In this document: one piece after another, positions 1 to 12,085 of the stretch
How positions within the stretch are numbered: the stretch's first letter is position 1
Layout of the letters: each line of letters starts with the position of its first letter
From: Siphonodentalium dalli
Lineage: Eukaryota; Mollusca; Scaphopoda; Gadilida; Siphonodentaliidae
DNA: 64,000 bases
Assembly (NCBI GenBank): GCA_032622095.1
Contig: CP136064.1
Span: 115,618,004 to 115,682,003 of the forward strand
Reading direction: 5' to 3'
The notes under the pieces: generated by a model
What the model was told of the DNA's origin: nothing
Database searches by the model: none
What the model saw: the letters and a program-made list of their open reading frames with translations, nothing else
Position numbers and translations under genes: made by a program

Positions 1-1492
1 ACTAACGAGATTACCTCACACAGGGAAGGACCAGGACCTGAGGACTCTTGTCATCTTCTTAGTGTATAAATCATCACCATATTTATCGACAGATGATTCG
101 CTAGTTGTATGGTGCAACTGTCGGAGGATAATGCAGACACTGAAATATTGTCCAAATGTACCAATCTGTCATGATACAGGAAAGCACGAAACTAATTTCC
201 AATCATTACGTGCATAGAGTTTTGAGGCATTCATGTAGACCTGACCAAAACTACTTTTTCTGTGACTTCGTCTAATGACAATTCTGTTGCATTTAATTTC
301 CCACGCATGGGTCATGCCACAGAAGAATTTCGGACAGTGCCGTACTCTCAATCTTGTGAAGAGAATGGGGTACTTCTATAACTTTATAGATATTGTTCGG
401 TTGAGCCGATGACTTTCGACATCCATCAGAACCCACATGACGAGATACTGATCCCTTATACCGACAACAGGTACGTAGTTAACTTTGGAATGTATGACTT
501 CTTGAGATCACCAGAGGATGACTGGTCATCAGATCAAGGTCATTTAGTATGTCAAATACGGCTGGGGCTCTCTGACACACGGTGTGTCAATATGCCAAGC
601 TCTGTCAGACACTGAACTTGATGACGTCGTTAAACGTCGATGCTTCTAACCTTCCACTATCTGGGAGTATTTCTATGAAGGTTACCGTACCGTACTTTGT
701 AACATCATAATCAAATTCTAGGCAACAGTAACAACAAGCTGTTAGGGAACGGTTAACTCAAGGTACTGCACACTCTGACCTGGGGTTACTGATTGGACTT
801 CCTCGATTTCTTGAATCCGACCAACTCGAGTGAACATCGACAATTGGTGGCACGGAAAATTCACAATAGAACCGGTTACTAGTACGTCTCTATCAACTGG
901 GTTTTACCGTCCACGGTTCCCAGTAAAACAAAATGGACCGATACGTTGTACGTCTAGTATAATGAACCATAAATATATAGTTCACTGTTCACCATTTCGA
1001 ACTGGACACCTGATCAGAGGTGCTGCAATGATCCGGTATCAATAATTTGCTTTACTTGTACTAACACTTTAATTACAGTGTTACTTTTTTCACGTACCGG
1101 CACCGGTATGTTCAAAACACACCGTCCATACGTGTCCATGTATACTGTATCAGTATTCCGATTTCGAACCTGTTTGTGGCAATTTCTAGTACTTTACTTT
1201 GGGGTAGACCCGAGTTCCTGAGTATTGCCACATCGTCTCGGTCGCATTGACTTCTTTCGAACTCTCGGTATCAGCCTGGCAGCCTTTCTGGAAGATTGGA
1301 TCTGGGTGAATATCTGAAAACTGTACAATTTGAAGGATTGCATTGCTCGAAATTCATAGTTCAAATTCACATAAAAAAACATTTCCATGTTGAACCTGAT
1401 GACTTACCATGAATTAGGATTTGCTTCGGCATGCTGGAATTGTATTCCCATTGCCATGGCAACATGACTCACTCAAGGTAGGTAGTAAAACA
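1..1492. other. Unassigned AT-rich DNA
   Basis: No exon, RNA gene or terminal repeat could be supported here. Several open frames of 60-80 codons exist on both strands but show no recognisable motif. On the minus strand a run of about 35 codons around 620-730 reads without a stop, with interrupted frames on either side. It could be a decayed coding relic, but I cannot name it. Confidence 0.4.
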
Positions 1493-2457
1493 TGTCACTC
1501 CTGTTACTAACAAACAACAATCAGCTTACACCAAGTGCGGCCATTTCACCCAACTAAAATGTATTTATTGTTATTACCTTTTGTTACTTCCAGGAAATAA
1601 TTAAGCTTGAATAAGCTCATCATAGTAAATATGTTTAAAATCCCTATACTCTGGGTGAATTCGCATATTTCTTGCATAAAAGTGCAAAACTGATTACTCT
1701 GTAGGCCATGAACTCAAGAGTTCCCAGTTGATCACAAATGCATAAGTGTCTACACTTTGTATCAATCCCATTATAATAATAAATGTTTTCTTTGGATGAG
1801 TATTTTTTAGCAAAATGGAAATATGCGCTGGTAACAGGAGTGACATTGGTAACAGGAGTGACATTTTGGTAACAGGAGTGACACACCTGGTTTTTACAAT
1901 GTTGTTATAAGTTTTTTTTTTTAAATGGCTTATATTGAATTCCTATCTTCTTGATCTACATGGACAAACACTGGCCAGAAAAAGGGGTGGTGGCAATAAC
2001 TGTTTGTTGCACATATCTGTCACTCCTGTTACTGTCACTCCTGTTACCAAAAAAGTAACAGGAGTGACAGTAACAGGAGTGACATATATGGTAGTTTATA
2101 GAAAATTTCGAAAAATGTTCCAGGATTTGATAACTAATGACTTATGATTTGCACAAAAGACTCAATATAGTATATAAAACATATATTCCTGATAAATGGG
2201 AAATGATGGAAAGAAATGATATTGCGGTAACAGGAGTGACAAACAATTAACCTACTCTCTTCATTTGTTCGGCAATGTGCTCCGGTCTGCAGAAATGATT
2301 TCAAATCACCGCCTTTTGAACTTTTGTTGGGATTACCTATTTAATGAACTTCTGTCTGGTGGCAGGTTTCTCAAGAAGGCTACTCTACACCCTAGTGTAA
2401 TGCCTTGTTATACTCTTGGTAACAGGAGTGACACAAAAATTGGTAACAGGTGCAATG
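1493..2457. repeat. Dispersed array of the 15-mer GTAACAGGAGTGACA in both orientations
   Basis: Ten exact copies of GTAACAGGAGTGACA occur in under 1 kb. Plus-orientation copies start at 1831, 1849, 1869, 2055, 2070, 2227 and 2419; minus-orientation copies start at 1493, 2018 and 2033. A degenerate copy follows at 2443. At 2018-2084 two minus copies face two plus copies, making a 67-bp palindrome. Within the motif GTAAC and GTGAC repeat directly, four bases apart. Spacing between copies is irregular and the intervening sequence is unique, so this is not an ordinary tandem repeat. It resembles a cluster of protein-binding sites inside a mobile element, but no terminal repeats of that element were found. 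Confidence 0.85.
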
Positions 2458-5267
2458 TGGTCTATATTTTAAAGTTTGAAAGAAGAAAGTCCATCTTCCA
2501 GCTATAGTTGTTATGTTCATGTTTCATGGACTCAAATAAGATTGAATATGTTGAATTTATCTTATATTTTGAGGAAAAAAATGATCTATATAGTGTTGAA
2601 TGTTGAAAAGTAACATTCAGCAATTTCATGACATGGCCCCAAGTTGGCTTTGTAAAAATCCAACAGCTCAAAATTGATCCAGGTTTTTGCCTGAAATTCA
2701 TTATAAATATGATGTCACCTGGAAAAAATATTATTTGGTTTACTCCCGTTGCACACAATTCTGTAATTATAGGGCCAATGGTAGTAACATCAAATTGCAC
2801 AGTTTTCAGATATTGACCCATCTGCCTAAATTTATCATTCACTATTTACTCGAACGCGTCAGTAATTCCGATAAGTCACTTGTTCATGTGTACATATTGG
2901 GAATTATTTTCCGACTGTGGATGACCTGATTCTTCCGATACCGTATACCCCTGGGACAACCATACCTGTAGCTTATATATATTGGTTCCAGGAAAGAACG
3001 AACACACTGAATGTCTCAACAGAAGGTTACAATCTGGGAATACATTCGCTTTCTCGGGGTTATCTCTTGGCACTGATATCGTACCACAATTATTTTCCGA
3101 ATGCGACCGATTCAGTTACATCTTCTCCAATATTATCTCCTTACCACAAGCATCCCTCTGTATCAGATCGGGGCTCGAATTCTGGTGAGAACAAAAATCT
3201 TGATTCTTAGTTTGATTTTCGTGAAAGCAATTGTTTCACTATCAGAAGTATATTTGATTCTCATAACTTTCTGGGTTTTAAGGACTTGTCCAGGCCTCTC
3301 TCCGGCTTTACATTTAACAACTTTTATCGGGTACCGCTCTTTCGGTCCCGGTAACAAGAATCTTATCAATAACCGCTCCATCTCGGACTTGGCGATGGGG
3401 TTGTTTAATATGGGTCAACAAATTAGTCAAACCCACTGGTAACCAGTGGAGAATTGTCAACATATCACTGACTAGAAATGACTGCAGTCTTGAGCTGGTT
3501 CCTGCTTTTATTATCTCAACTTTTTATTTGTCAAGTGACACAAGTTCGTTCTACTTCACTAGGCGCCTAGCAGTCAGTCACCCAGAATATCCACCAGCCG
3601 GGTGGGACGGAATGTGTATGGTTGTGTCGTCTGCCTATACCGTACATCTTTAGGATCTGAAATTAAGACACAACTGTCTTCTAGCAGGGAACGTCTTCAC
3701 TACCAGGTAGAAGATTACTTTAGTCATCATCATTATCGTCCCACTGGTGGGAATTCGATCAGGTAGTCTCGGCGATCTTTCAAATTTGAAAGATTCCCGG
3801 GATCGTTCTGCCTATCATTGATGAACGAGATATGAGCGCATAATTGTTCGTGGACATCACAACCTCAAACTTGAGTGGTTGTTATACTCAATCTATCGAT
3901 AGGACAATCTGATGGCATATGCATATTCACCAATACAGTTGAGACCACAGGTCCTCACTTAAATTCCACGGACAACTTGCACAATAATAGTGCTAATTGC
4001 TCCCAGTTGACATCGTCAGTATTGACATACCCAACTTTCAACTTATGATTACACCGACCTATCATCTAAGTACTGACTTTTACCAGGTCTCTTATCTCAG
4101 AATCAGAACTGGGTGTTGCGACCATCTCAGCCAACAACTTTCAAATAAATTCTTTCAATGCATATCACAACCTGATCATGGTAACATGGCTCTCACAGAA
4201 ATTACAACTGCTGCTACACAATTCAATCGTTGGTGTTTTATCAACATATTGATTCAGGACTTAACTTTGGAGCGTCATGGCCCATGGGTAGGCTGTTCTG
4301 ATTCCCTACCTCATCTCAATTTTGGCAGGTTTGAAATACTCACATTTGTGAGTTCTTGGTTCATGAAGTCATCGAGTTTTGCCTTACTTTGAGTGACATA
4401 CATGTAACATATACCGGAGGTCTCCTGGTACAGTCTTAATCCACTTGTTAAAATGGGGTTTACGTAGGCGTCCTCCTACAATCATTGTTACCATCTGCAT
4501 GGCCATTATTTATCGTTTACGAAATTCAATCACCCATATCAACGTCAATTGTGCCGTTGTGGGTTGCATCATTGACCTTATTGCCATAGAAAACTTGTGG
4601 CTTCATAGTCATCACCTCGTTTCGCCGATACCGTGATTTACAGGCCCTTCGTGTGGATCGCAAACTTCATGGCAATCCAGAATCGAGGTATCAACTTCAT
4701 CAACATAATTTCACTGAACTGGACCGATCTTTATTCCGAAGTCTATGTTCTGACCACATCTTGTTCAACTTCGACCTGTTCGTTCTTGTCGGGAGACAAC
4801 TAAGTGTCATCCGTCTCGATCACGCTAAGTTGGCATCAGTTTTTAATCATGTTCAGTTACAACTTTTTATATATGGTTTGTTGTATGTCTCCAGCTCTAT
4901 TTTGAAGAGACTAACCACACCATCCGGTATCTGTGATAAAAGGATATTCTCCATCTCGTGTACCTTATTTAGGTCATACTCTCCAACAGTTTCTCGATGA
5001 TTGTCAATGATTCTACTTGTCCAATTTAATTATAGCCACAAGAAATTCACTGGGTCCTTTTCAAGCTTAAACCTGTATTGACTTTCGGATTATTATATTT
5101 GATTATTTTGGTCACATTGATCTGCATGTGGACTGCGCAATGTTACAGCTGATCATACCGGTATACCGGTACCTGTTTATATCTTGCGCATAGTTTAAAT
5201 GTAAACTGTGTATACATGTTTAATCCACGTATAAATCTATCGGTTTATATATATTCTTATGTAAGGT
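2458..5267. other. Unassigned DNA without clear repeats
   Basis: This stretch holds several plus-strand open frames (about 113 codons at 3101-3442, 131 at 3997-4392, 115 at 4653-5000). None shows a family signature or splice context I recognise, and minus-strand frames are interrupted by stops. It may be an old, decayed element. Nothing else is supported. Confidence 0.35.
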
Positions 5268-5276
5268 ATCATTCTG

Positions 5277-6250
5277 GGGTCCGTGACTACCCGCCCCCGA
5301 GACAACCCGCCCCCTTTCACTCTGAGACAACCCGCCCCCGGACAACCCGCCCCCAAAAATCAATTAGCGGTAATCAGTGGCTAATTAGCAGGTGTGAGGG
5401 GATTATGAGATGTTTGTTTAACGAAACTGGGTTGTTTTTTATAGATATTTATTTGATTTAACAACATGGACAACAATAAATACACATGTAATATAATATA
5501 ACTTATGAACACAAAAATGCATCAACGATAATATGTTTATTTATTACGAAGTTTAATGAACGAAATTTAAAAACGGAATGAATGAATATTAACGAAGATT
5601 AAAAAAAAAAATTGTCTGCACTGTGCCGGTCTCTTCTCCGTTCCGTAGACGTTTGAGCACTTCTTCAGAAAGCTGGCTGTTGTTAACCTCGGTGGATCGG
5701 ACATGTAATCAACCCAGAACTCCCTAATCTTCCTGGCCTGGATAGTGTACTAAAGTGAGTGGTTTGGGTGGCTGGCCCCGGGATTGTCGAAAGGGCCGAA
5801 AGGCCCTTTCCTTAATCCCAATGAAGATGTCCCACACTCAAGAGTTAATATACCCAGTTCCGTCGACATCGTTCAAAGGCTGTTTGTATACTCACCTCCA
5901 GTTAACATCAGTGAGATGAATCCCGATCACTAAGTTTTGTGATAACACACTGTGATAATGAACCATTTGCATCAAATGTTTGTTTTGAAAGCACCCCTTT
6001 TAATTAGTCTTCACTTACCTTAAGTGCCGTTCAGTTGTCAAAACATCGTGTCATTCTTTATCCCAGTCCATGTATTGACATAATTAATGAATAAACACAT
6101 GTTTTGTTGATCAAAATCTTTAATAATATATCATCAAAGAATATAATCACTATTAACAATTTCGGGACAACCCGCCCTCATTTATCGGGACAACCCGCCC
6201 CCAAAATAGCATAGGGGCGGGTTGTCTCGGGGGCGGGTAGTCCCGTTCCC
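5277..6250. mobile_element. Mutator-like non-autonomous DNA transposon with 9-bp TSD
   Basis: A 974-bp element flanked by the perfect 9-bp duplication ATCATTCTG (5268-5276 and 6251-6259). Its terminal inverted repeats are about 37 bp, GC-rich and contain GACTACCCGCCCCCGAGACA. Additional GACAACCCGCCCCC units lie just inside both ends (5305-5355 and 6165-6225). A 9-bp TSD with long GC-rich termini is typical of Mutator-like elements. The AT-rich interior has no transposase-like reading frame, so the copy is non-autonomous. Confidence 0.88.
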
Positions 6251-6578
6251 ATCATTCTGATATATGTACCTTGCATTGTTATGAGACGTTTGGTGTTTTG
6301 TCTCCTAACCAATATGGACGTTTAATACATCTTGTACTCTCAGACTCTTTCGGCGAGTTAACACAGATGGTTATCCTAAGAGATATTGTAGATGCGTTCT
6401 TCATATTATACATACGTTAAGGGTCTCTATGGGAATTATAGTGAACATACATCAAGAATCAGTGGTAGTCACTGGTACTATTAGTGGGGAAAAATCACTA
6501 ATAGTGAGTGTATTTGATGCATGTTTGATTAAGCCCACCTCCAGATAAGTAGAGTGTTTATTGCTACGAAATCTGGTA

Positions 6579-6982
6579 GAATCCTAATGGTATCTGGTTT
6601 GAATAAGTCGTTACGACATAAAAATGAAAATTTGATTATCAAATTGTAGTTTTATGAGTAACAAAGACTTATTCAAACCAGATACCAGCCCACCCTTCCT
6701 CGCCCCCTTTGTTATACTTTGTTATGAACTTAATATAACTCGGTGTTTTCACCATCGTTTGACGTTTTGACGCCAATTGAAGATGGAATAGCACGTGGGA
6801 TCTCGTTCCACCAGAGTTAGAATCCAGAAGTTTCGTTGCGCATGCGCATAACGAAAAAGTGCTTCTATTTATATATTGCGATTTAAAGGGACACGCTGGA
6901 TTGGAATCCTAATGGTATCTGGTTTGAATAAGTCTTTGTTACTCATAAAACTACAATTTGATAATCAAATTTTCATATTTCA
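6579..6982. repeat. Inverted/direct repeat cluster (foldback remnant)
   Basis: The segment 6579-6609 recurs in direct orientation at 6904-6934. CTGGTTTGAATAAGTC (6594-6609) is also inverted at 6666-6681, closing a stem of about 75 bp. The interior segment with the AATTTGATTATCAAATT-like core is inverted between 6625-6665 and 6935-6980. This looks like two overlapping copies of a short foldback element. No clean TSD was found. Confidence 0.6.
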
Positions 6983-7015
6983 CTAATAACGGTAAAGACA
7001 ATCAATGAAAAAATC

Positions 7016-7351
7016 ATGACGCAGTATTGTCACAAATGCCAATGTCATAAATGTTGGCCTATGCCGGTGAAATATTCAAGATTACTAACTCAGTTCTTGC
7101 TTGAATATTCTGTGCGCTCCTGCCTCCATTTGGCCACTCGCCAAAATTCTACAGAATGGGAGAATCGCTTACTTGATGTATACCGAGAAAACGGTATAAC
7201 GGAGTGGACATTTCAGACACACTTGACCATTTATGACAGAGAAGAACTGAAGATCAATTTACCGAACAAGTTGCCCCTGAACCTAATCTTAAAGGGTTAT
7301 AAGGACAGAATAATCGCCTCTTCCCCAGATGAAGTATTTTGTCGATACTGA
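7016..7351 (+). other. 111-codon open frame, probably not a gene
   Basis: An ATG-initiated frame of 111 codons begins with a Cys/His-rich stretch containing C-x2-C spacing. No domain, splice signal or conserved partner is recognisable, and it lies between repeats. It could be an exon of a decayed element or chance. I treat it as unproven. Confidence 0.2.
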
Positions 7352-7395
7352 CCAGGACATGTCGTTACCGTTATTTTGACACTTTTTGTGAAAAA

Positions 7396-7677
7396 CGCCC
7401 GGGAGTGATTGCACTCGCACCCGTACGCACTCGTAATTTAAAAATCACGGGTGCTAAAATTTGCACCCGTCTCTTATCTTAAAATTAATAAAATACTAAT
7501 GGAGACTGCAATTGTTGGTTCAATAGCGAACTATTTGAATGTTTATTTAGATCCTTTACCATCTCAGTTCAACTATGGCATATTAAAGTGAAACTAGACT
7601 TAGGTCTATTCCACAATGACTTTTTGTTTGAGAAAAACTCAACTTTCAATTATAGTATGGGTGCAATATTACACCGG
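7396..7677 (+). repeat. Copy 1 of a ~280-bp dispersed repeat (inverted partner at 21069-21343)
   Basis: The block from the ACGCCCGGGAGTGATTGC region to the GCAATATTACACC region matches the reverse complement of 21069-21343 over nearly its full length, with scattered substitutions. Shared landmarks are GGGAGTGATTGC, TTAGCACCCG-type text and the GGTCTATTCCACAATGACT stretch. It is an interspersed repeat of unknown class. No coding frame is conserved between the copies. Confidence 0.75.
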
Positions 7678-7782
7678 ACTTTTTATTTGGCAAAGTATCC
7701 GTGGAAATCCTCCCCTTATGATCACATGATTACAAGGCTTGAGCCATTGATATGAGGGGGGTTTATCTGAAAAGGAACATTT

Positions 7783-7841
7783 ATTCGCGCTTAAGCGCAA
7801 ATAGTTTCCATCTAAGACTTCTGTTATTTATTTGCGCTTAA
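7783..7841. repeat. GCGCTTAAGCGC palindrome pair (left array)
   Basis: Two units related to the perfect 20-bp palindrome ATTTGCGCTTAAGCGCAAAT, here with CGCGCTTAAGCGCAAAT and TTTGCGCTTAA forms. They are the left-hand counterpart of the array at 11262-11378. Confidence 0.7.
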
Positions 7842-7995
7842 CTGGTTCGCTGCTAAATATCCTACATACACATAATGAAATGCGTCTATTTATTTCAATA
7901 AACAGAAAATCAGTGAATTTTATGCTCGGAGTATGTAATTTACTACATTTGCACTCTTTTCACATATTTGACCCCCACATATTTTCATTTGATTA

Positions 7996-8278
7996 TGTTA
8001 TGAGCCTGGATGTCTCAATAGGCTATGGTTATGAGCCTGGATGTCCCATTAGGCTGTGGTTATGAGTCTGGATATCTCATGAGGCTATGGTTATGGGCCT
8101 GAATGTCTCATTAGGCTATGGTTATGAGCCTGGATGTCTCATTAGGCTATGGTTATGGGTCTGGATATCTCATTAGGATATGGTTATGAGTCTGGATGTA
8201 TCATTAGGCTATGGTTATGGGCCTGGCTATCTCATGAGGCTATGGTTATGAGCCAGGTTGTATGGATGTCAAATTAGG
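7996..8278 (+). repeat. Minisatellite, ~31-bp unit
   Basis: About nine degenerate tandem copies of a unit containing GGTTATGAGCCTGGATGTCT and CATTAGGCTAT. The array is split by the insertion at 8281-9977: one further unit continues on the far side at 9979-10030, so the array is older than that insertion. Confidence 0.88.
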
Positions 8279-8588
8279 TTAGGCCTAACAAAATTATACG
8301 TTTGTTTCCGCTATTAAACGGACTGAAAAAAAATTGGGTAGGTAGGTAGGCAAACTTTTTTTTTTTTTAAATCTTTTTTTTTTTTCAGGATGCAATTCAC
8401 TGTGTCATATTTAAGGACATTTTAGACATTACAGGCCATATTATTGCTAATTTGTTTAGCCCATAAAGATAAAACAAAAACACAATCTCAGGGAGATATA
8501 ACAAAGCTAAAATGGGACAATAACGTTCATTTTATCTGTTTTATAACATTTCCGTAACGCAGGTTTCACTTCTGCATCAAACTCCCCA

Positions 8589-9057
8589 CATTATTGTGGG
8601 CAGTTGCAGTGCATATTCCCGGGGCCGCAGATGCATAAGGGTGACCAGTGACTTCGTCCCACGGCATTCTCGTGCCACCAATTTTTGTCCCGAAAAGGTG
8701 ACCTCGTCCCACTTGTCGGTGATCTCGTAAAATCCCATAAAATCGGAATGAGGTCGCCATTTTGGGACGAAGTCACTAGCATTCCGCATAAGACACTATG
8801 CATGGTGGGATGAGATGGTGGGCGCGGACGCTTATATATATTATTATTGTGGGCCATTGCAGACACTCTATGGCGCATAAGATACATTATATATTATTAT
8901 TGTGGGCAGTTGCGGCGCATATTCCCATAGCCGCAGGCGCATAAGACACTGGGTGGTGGGATGGGCTGGTGGGTGGGCTTATATATATACCGTATATTAT
9001 TACTGTGGAGGGGGGGGGGGCGCTTGCAGACGTATTCCGGTGCATGCGGCGCATACA
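8589..9057 (+). repeat. Imperfect tandem repeat with TTATTATTGTGGGC units
   Basis: At least four degraded units begin TTATTATTGTGGGCAGTTGC (8591, 8843, 8896, 8995) and continue through GCATATTCCC and GCATAAGACAC landmarks. The first two units are pushed apart by the hairpin element at 8647-8777. All lie inside the AGGCC-ended transposon. Confidence 0.7.
8647..8777. mobile_element. Hairpin MITE, ends AGTGACTTCGTCCCA
   Basis: A 131-bp insert within the tandem repeat has perfect 15-bp inverted ends AGTGACTTCGTCCCA (8647-8661 and 8763-8777) and further internal GTGACCTCGTCCCA-type units. No TSD was established. Confidence 0.6.
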
Positions 9058-10196
9058 ACAATCCTCGTGAGTGCCCAATAAACATACGTGCGGAATAATA
9101 GTATGTGGTGGAATTTTTAGGAAAATTAAAAAAAAAATTTTGTGGTAAAAATATGAACTTGAAACTGATTGTAAACATTTGTCCAAAAAAAATAGCCCAA
9201 GCTGAATTAAGTAGCTAGGAGGAATCTTCTAAGATGAATTACTGAGGCTTTGGGAGGACGTGTATTGGTTTGAGTCACCGAGCTTCTAATTTCTAAAAAA
9301 AAACAAAAATAATAACTTTGAAGTTTGAAAAAAAAGTTTGCTTTTTAAACAATATTTGTTCTAAATTCAATAAAATTGAATTGAATTCAATTAGATAAGT
9401 GGAAACCCTATATTTGTTAGACCTGAAGGTTTAAAGCTGCACTGAATCAAGCCCATTGTGACTGTATGATAAAAACGATGTATATGTACCACGAAAATAG
9501 GAAACTTGATCATTATTTGACACTATTCAACTGTTCGTAGAAATAAATGTTATGCTGTGGTTAAATAGTTAATGTGTATATATTGTAGTGGTGAAGTCAT
9601 CAATAACTAATGGATTAACCCATTCTCGGATCATAGATTGTTTTGTCAAAGTTCAAATAAATTTTGAATGAAAAAACGTACCGCAGTTATTTCATACGCA
9701 TTGACAATTTCATAACGAAACGATACCGGAAGTAGGTCTTGCACACTCGTCTACCGGTAATTCCAACGAATTAATTAATAATAGTTACAAATTACAATGG
9801 AATTATGCCTAATTTGTTTTAATTACCAACAACAAAAATATCATTGTTGGTTTTCTTCCAATATAATAGAGATTTAGATATTTAAAAAAAAAATCTCAAA
9901 ATAAAAAGTTTAGAGTCGGCGGTTTAAAATAGGGTCGGTCGGGTTAGCGGAAACAAACGTATATATTTTTTAGGCCTTATGGATATGAGCCTGGATGTCT
10001 GATTAGGTTATGGGTAAGAGCTTGGTTGTCGGACGCCATTGGGCAAAACAATTTGTCATTTTTCTCAAACTTTTTGCAATAGAAATACCTTTTCTGACAA
10101 TTTTATCAGTCGGCATCCATTAAAACTTCACAATGTCCCAATTTAATTATATATGTAACAATATTTCCAAAATATTACCTGACAAACTCTATTTAA

Positions 10197-11154
10197 GGGT
10201 CAGATGCACGTTTTGCCAAAATTTCCTGGTATTTCAAAATGTATTTTCTCTAAATCTATCAGGAATATCTTTGTGAAATTTTGTACAAGAGATTATTGTG
10301 GTACCATACATAAGAACCATTGGACATTTGGTTATTATAATCTCATTTACTTTATTTTTATGGCATGACAAATCTTTAAAATTTCACTGTGTTCAGGTAC
10401 CGAGAACTACTGTAAAACAGATTTTTTTTCGAAAGTGCATTTCATATATACATGATATCATATCTGAAGATCATGAGAGGAGACTTAATTTTTCTTGATT
10501 CATGAAATTAAATGATTATTTTCATTCAGAAAGATAACTACCATAAATAATTTTTTATTATTGAGAATTTTCATGCCATGCTTGTTGGTCATTGAAAAAT
10601 TGGGCTCAGTTGAGTTCTGGGTCATGGTTTCATAACCAAGTTAAATCTGACCACCATATCTCTTAACACTGTGGCCTAATTTCTGTTGATTGCTCCCTGC
10701 TTGAGTGGACAGCACCACATTTGAACATTTGTTTTCATTGGGCTGGCATATTTGTGACTGCTTTATTCTGCATTATAATACATGGGGTATGATGCTATAA
10801 TATGCAATTAAAAAGCTAACTCAACATTATGATACAAATGAAGCCTCCTCTCATGGAGTCAAGACAATAAGCTATTTGATGGTTGACATGTTGTTTGAAA
10901 TTATAAATTTTTCTGGCAGTTCTCGGTACCTCAAGGGACAGAAACGAAACAAATATTTTCAACTTCTCAAATGTATTAAAATCCATTATTGTTATTGTCT
11001 CTTTACAATTGCTCTGATTCTATATATAATGAAAATTATCATATGTAAAATTCAAGATTTTTCACCAGATAGATCCAGAGAAATTCTTTGTTGAAAATCA
11101 CTTGCCATTTCTGGCTGGATTTACTGTGATTTATGCAAAACGTGCGTCTCCCCC
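10197..11154. mobile_element. Foldback DNA transposon with TTAA target site
   Basis: A 958-bp element flanked by TTAA (10193-10196 and 11155-11158). Its ends, GGGTCAGATGCACGTTTTGC and the inverse of GGGGGAGACGCACGTTTTGC, are imperfect inverted repeats. Much of the element is self-complementary: the GTACCGAGAACT block near 10398 pairs with AGTTCTCGGTACC near 10919. TTAA duplication is typical of piggyBac- and Kolobok-type elements. No transposase frame is present. Confidence 0.78.
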
Positions 11155-11261
11155 TTAATTGATTAAACTAAACAAGCAATACCGTGTCATCGCCAAAGCC
11201 CATATCTGGGCTTCCAGCGCTCTTACATAGGGTCCAAATATGGGCTTTCAGCACTGAACCA

Positions 11262-11378
11262 GTTAAGCGCAAATGAATTGCGCTTAAGCGCAAATGACAA
11301 TAATTATTTGCGCTTAAGCAAACAATAGGATTTATTTAAACGCAAATAACTGGAATTATTTGCACTTAAGTGCAAATC
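11262..11378. repeat. Array of TTTGCGCTTAAGCGCAAA palindromes (right array)
   Basis: Five or more units of or near TTTGCGCTTAAGCGCAAA occur in 117 bp, including TTTGCACTTAAGTGCAAA, in which a C/G swap in one arm is matched by the complementary swap in the other. That compensated change keeps the palindrome intact. Confidence 0.8.
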
Positions 11379-11699
11379 AGTAATAAATGTGAAAATTTAC
11401 AGCCTCCCATACAGATATGAGCCAGTTATGTGATTTGCTGATACAGTATCATACACACTCTTCCTGCATGTGTCAGGGTCGGAGAGCTTGATCAGGTCGG
11501 GATTTAGACTGTTCCAAAGAATTGCAGTTGCCGGAATGAGAATCTGAAATAATTTGGGCCTCTGTGAATGTGGCGGGATGTTCCCTCATGGTGGTATCAC
11601 ATTTTTCTAGTCGTTTTCTCAAGATAGGATGGAATTTGCATTGCTACATGGTTATGAATGGTTTTTTGAAACAGACACAGTTGTGAGATGGTCCTTCTA

Positions 11700-12085
11700 G
11701 ATAATTTTTTGGGGATAATTTGGCAAAAAACATGCCGCTGGCAATTTCAAAATTCAATCCATTAGCATTGGCTACAGGTCATACTGTTTGTCTGCATGAT
11801 CATCAGTGATCATCATGAAATTTGTCATGGATGTTACATTGTTAATATTGTCATATTGATGGGAACAAGTCATTTATGGGTCATTCGGCCATTTCGGATT
11901 TTACTCTTTACATGACTAAATCCTGGCATGGGATACATGTTGTACCTTTTGTCGGATCATCATGAAATATGTCATGGTTGTTGATATTGAGATGACATTT
12001 TGGGATCATTCGGCAAAAAAACATGGCCGCCAGCCGCCATCTTCGATTCAATCCATTAGCACAGGCTACAGGCCAGAGTGTTCTT
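11700..12085. repeat. Old dispersed repeat (AAACATGGCCGCCAGC family), two copies
   Basis: Two related blocks (11700-11830 and 11945-12085) share the text order TGATCATCATGAAAT, TCATTCGGCAAAAAAACATG, then a CCATC/AATTC segment and AATCCATTAGCA...GGCTACAGG. The same degenerate family recurs at 28376-28850, 30080-30170, 32310-32510 and 48120-48370. It is old and diverged; class unknown. Confidence 0.7.

Larger units (their letters stand above)
8281..9977. mobile_element. AGGCCTAA-ended DNA transposon inserted in the minisatellite
   Basis: A 1697-bp element with inverted ends reading AGGCCTAAcAAA...TACGTTTGTTTCCGCTA on the left and its reverse complement on the right. Just inside are poly-purine/pyrimidine runs with GGGTAGGTAGG on the left and GGGTCGGTCGGG on the right. 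It lies precisely inside the 31-bp minisatellite. There is no long reading frame. The same end design recurs at 24583-25278, 27074-29246, 30017-30057, 44340-44386 and 61490-61603, so it is a multi-copy family here. TSD not clear; superfamily not assigned. Confidence 0.75.
7751..11409. mobile_element. Composite element with palindromic-array termini (inferred boundaries)
   Basis: The left end (7751-7855) and right end (11244-11409) are inverted relatives. Both have a TATGxGxGG-like tip, an ACATTTATT segment, palindromic TTTGCGCTTAAGCGCAAA units and an inner TTAACTGGTTC segment. Between them lie a 31-bp minisatellite, an AGGCC-ended transposon and a TTAA foldback. I infer one older DNA element later filled with insertions. 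The exact tips and TSD were not resolved. Confidence 0.5.

Noticed and set aside
1644-2147. Reading frames with VTPVT repeats as a repetitive protein
   Set aside because: The amino-acid repeat is only the translation of the 15-mer array; frames on both strands show it and none continues into other sequence.
1493-2457. CRISPR-like array of 15-mers
   Set aside because: Copies occur in both orientations with irregular spacing, the repeat is too short, and the context is a eukaryotic intron-rich locus.
1-5000. Decayed retrovirus-like or DIRS-type element
   Set aside because: Some minus-strand fragments looked protein-like, but no reverse transcriptase, recombinase or LTR landmark could be confirmed.
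8566-9186. Overlapping minus-strand frames of 60-99 codons
   Set aside because: They are translations of tandem repeats and a hairpin within the AGGCC element, with several frames open at once.
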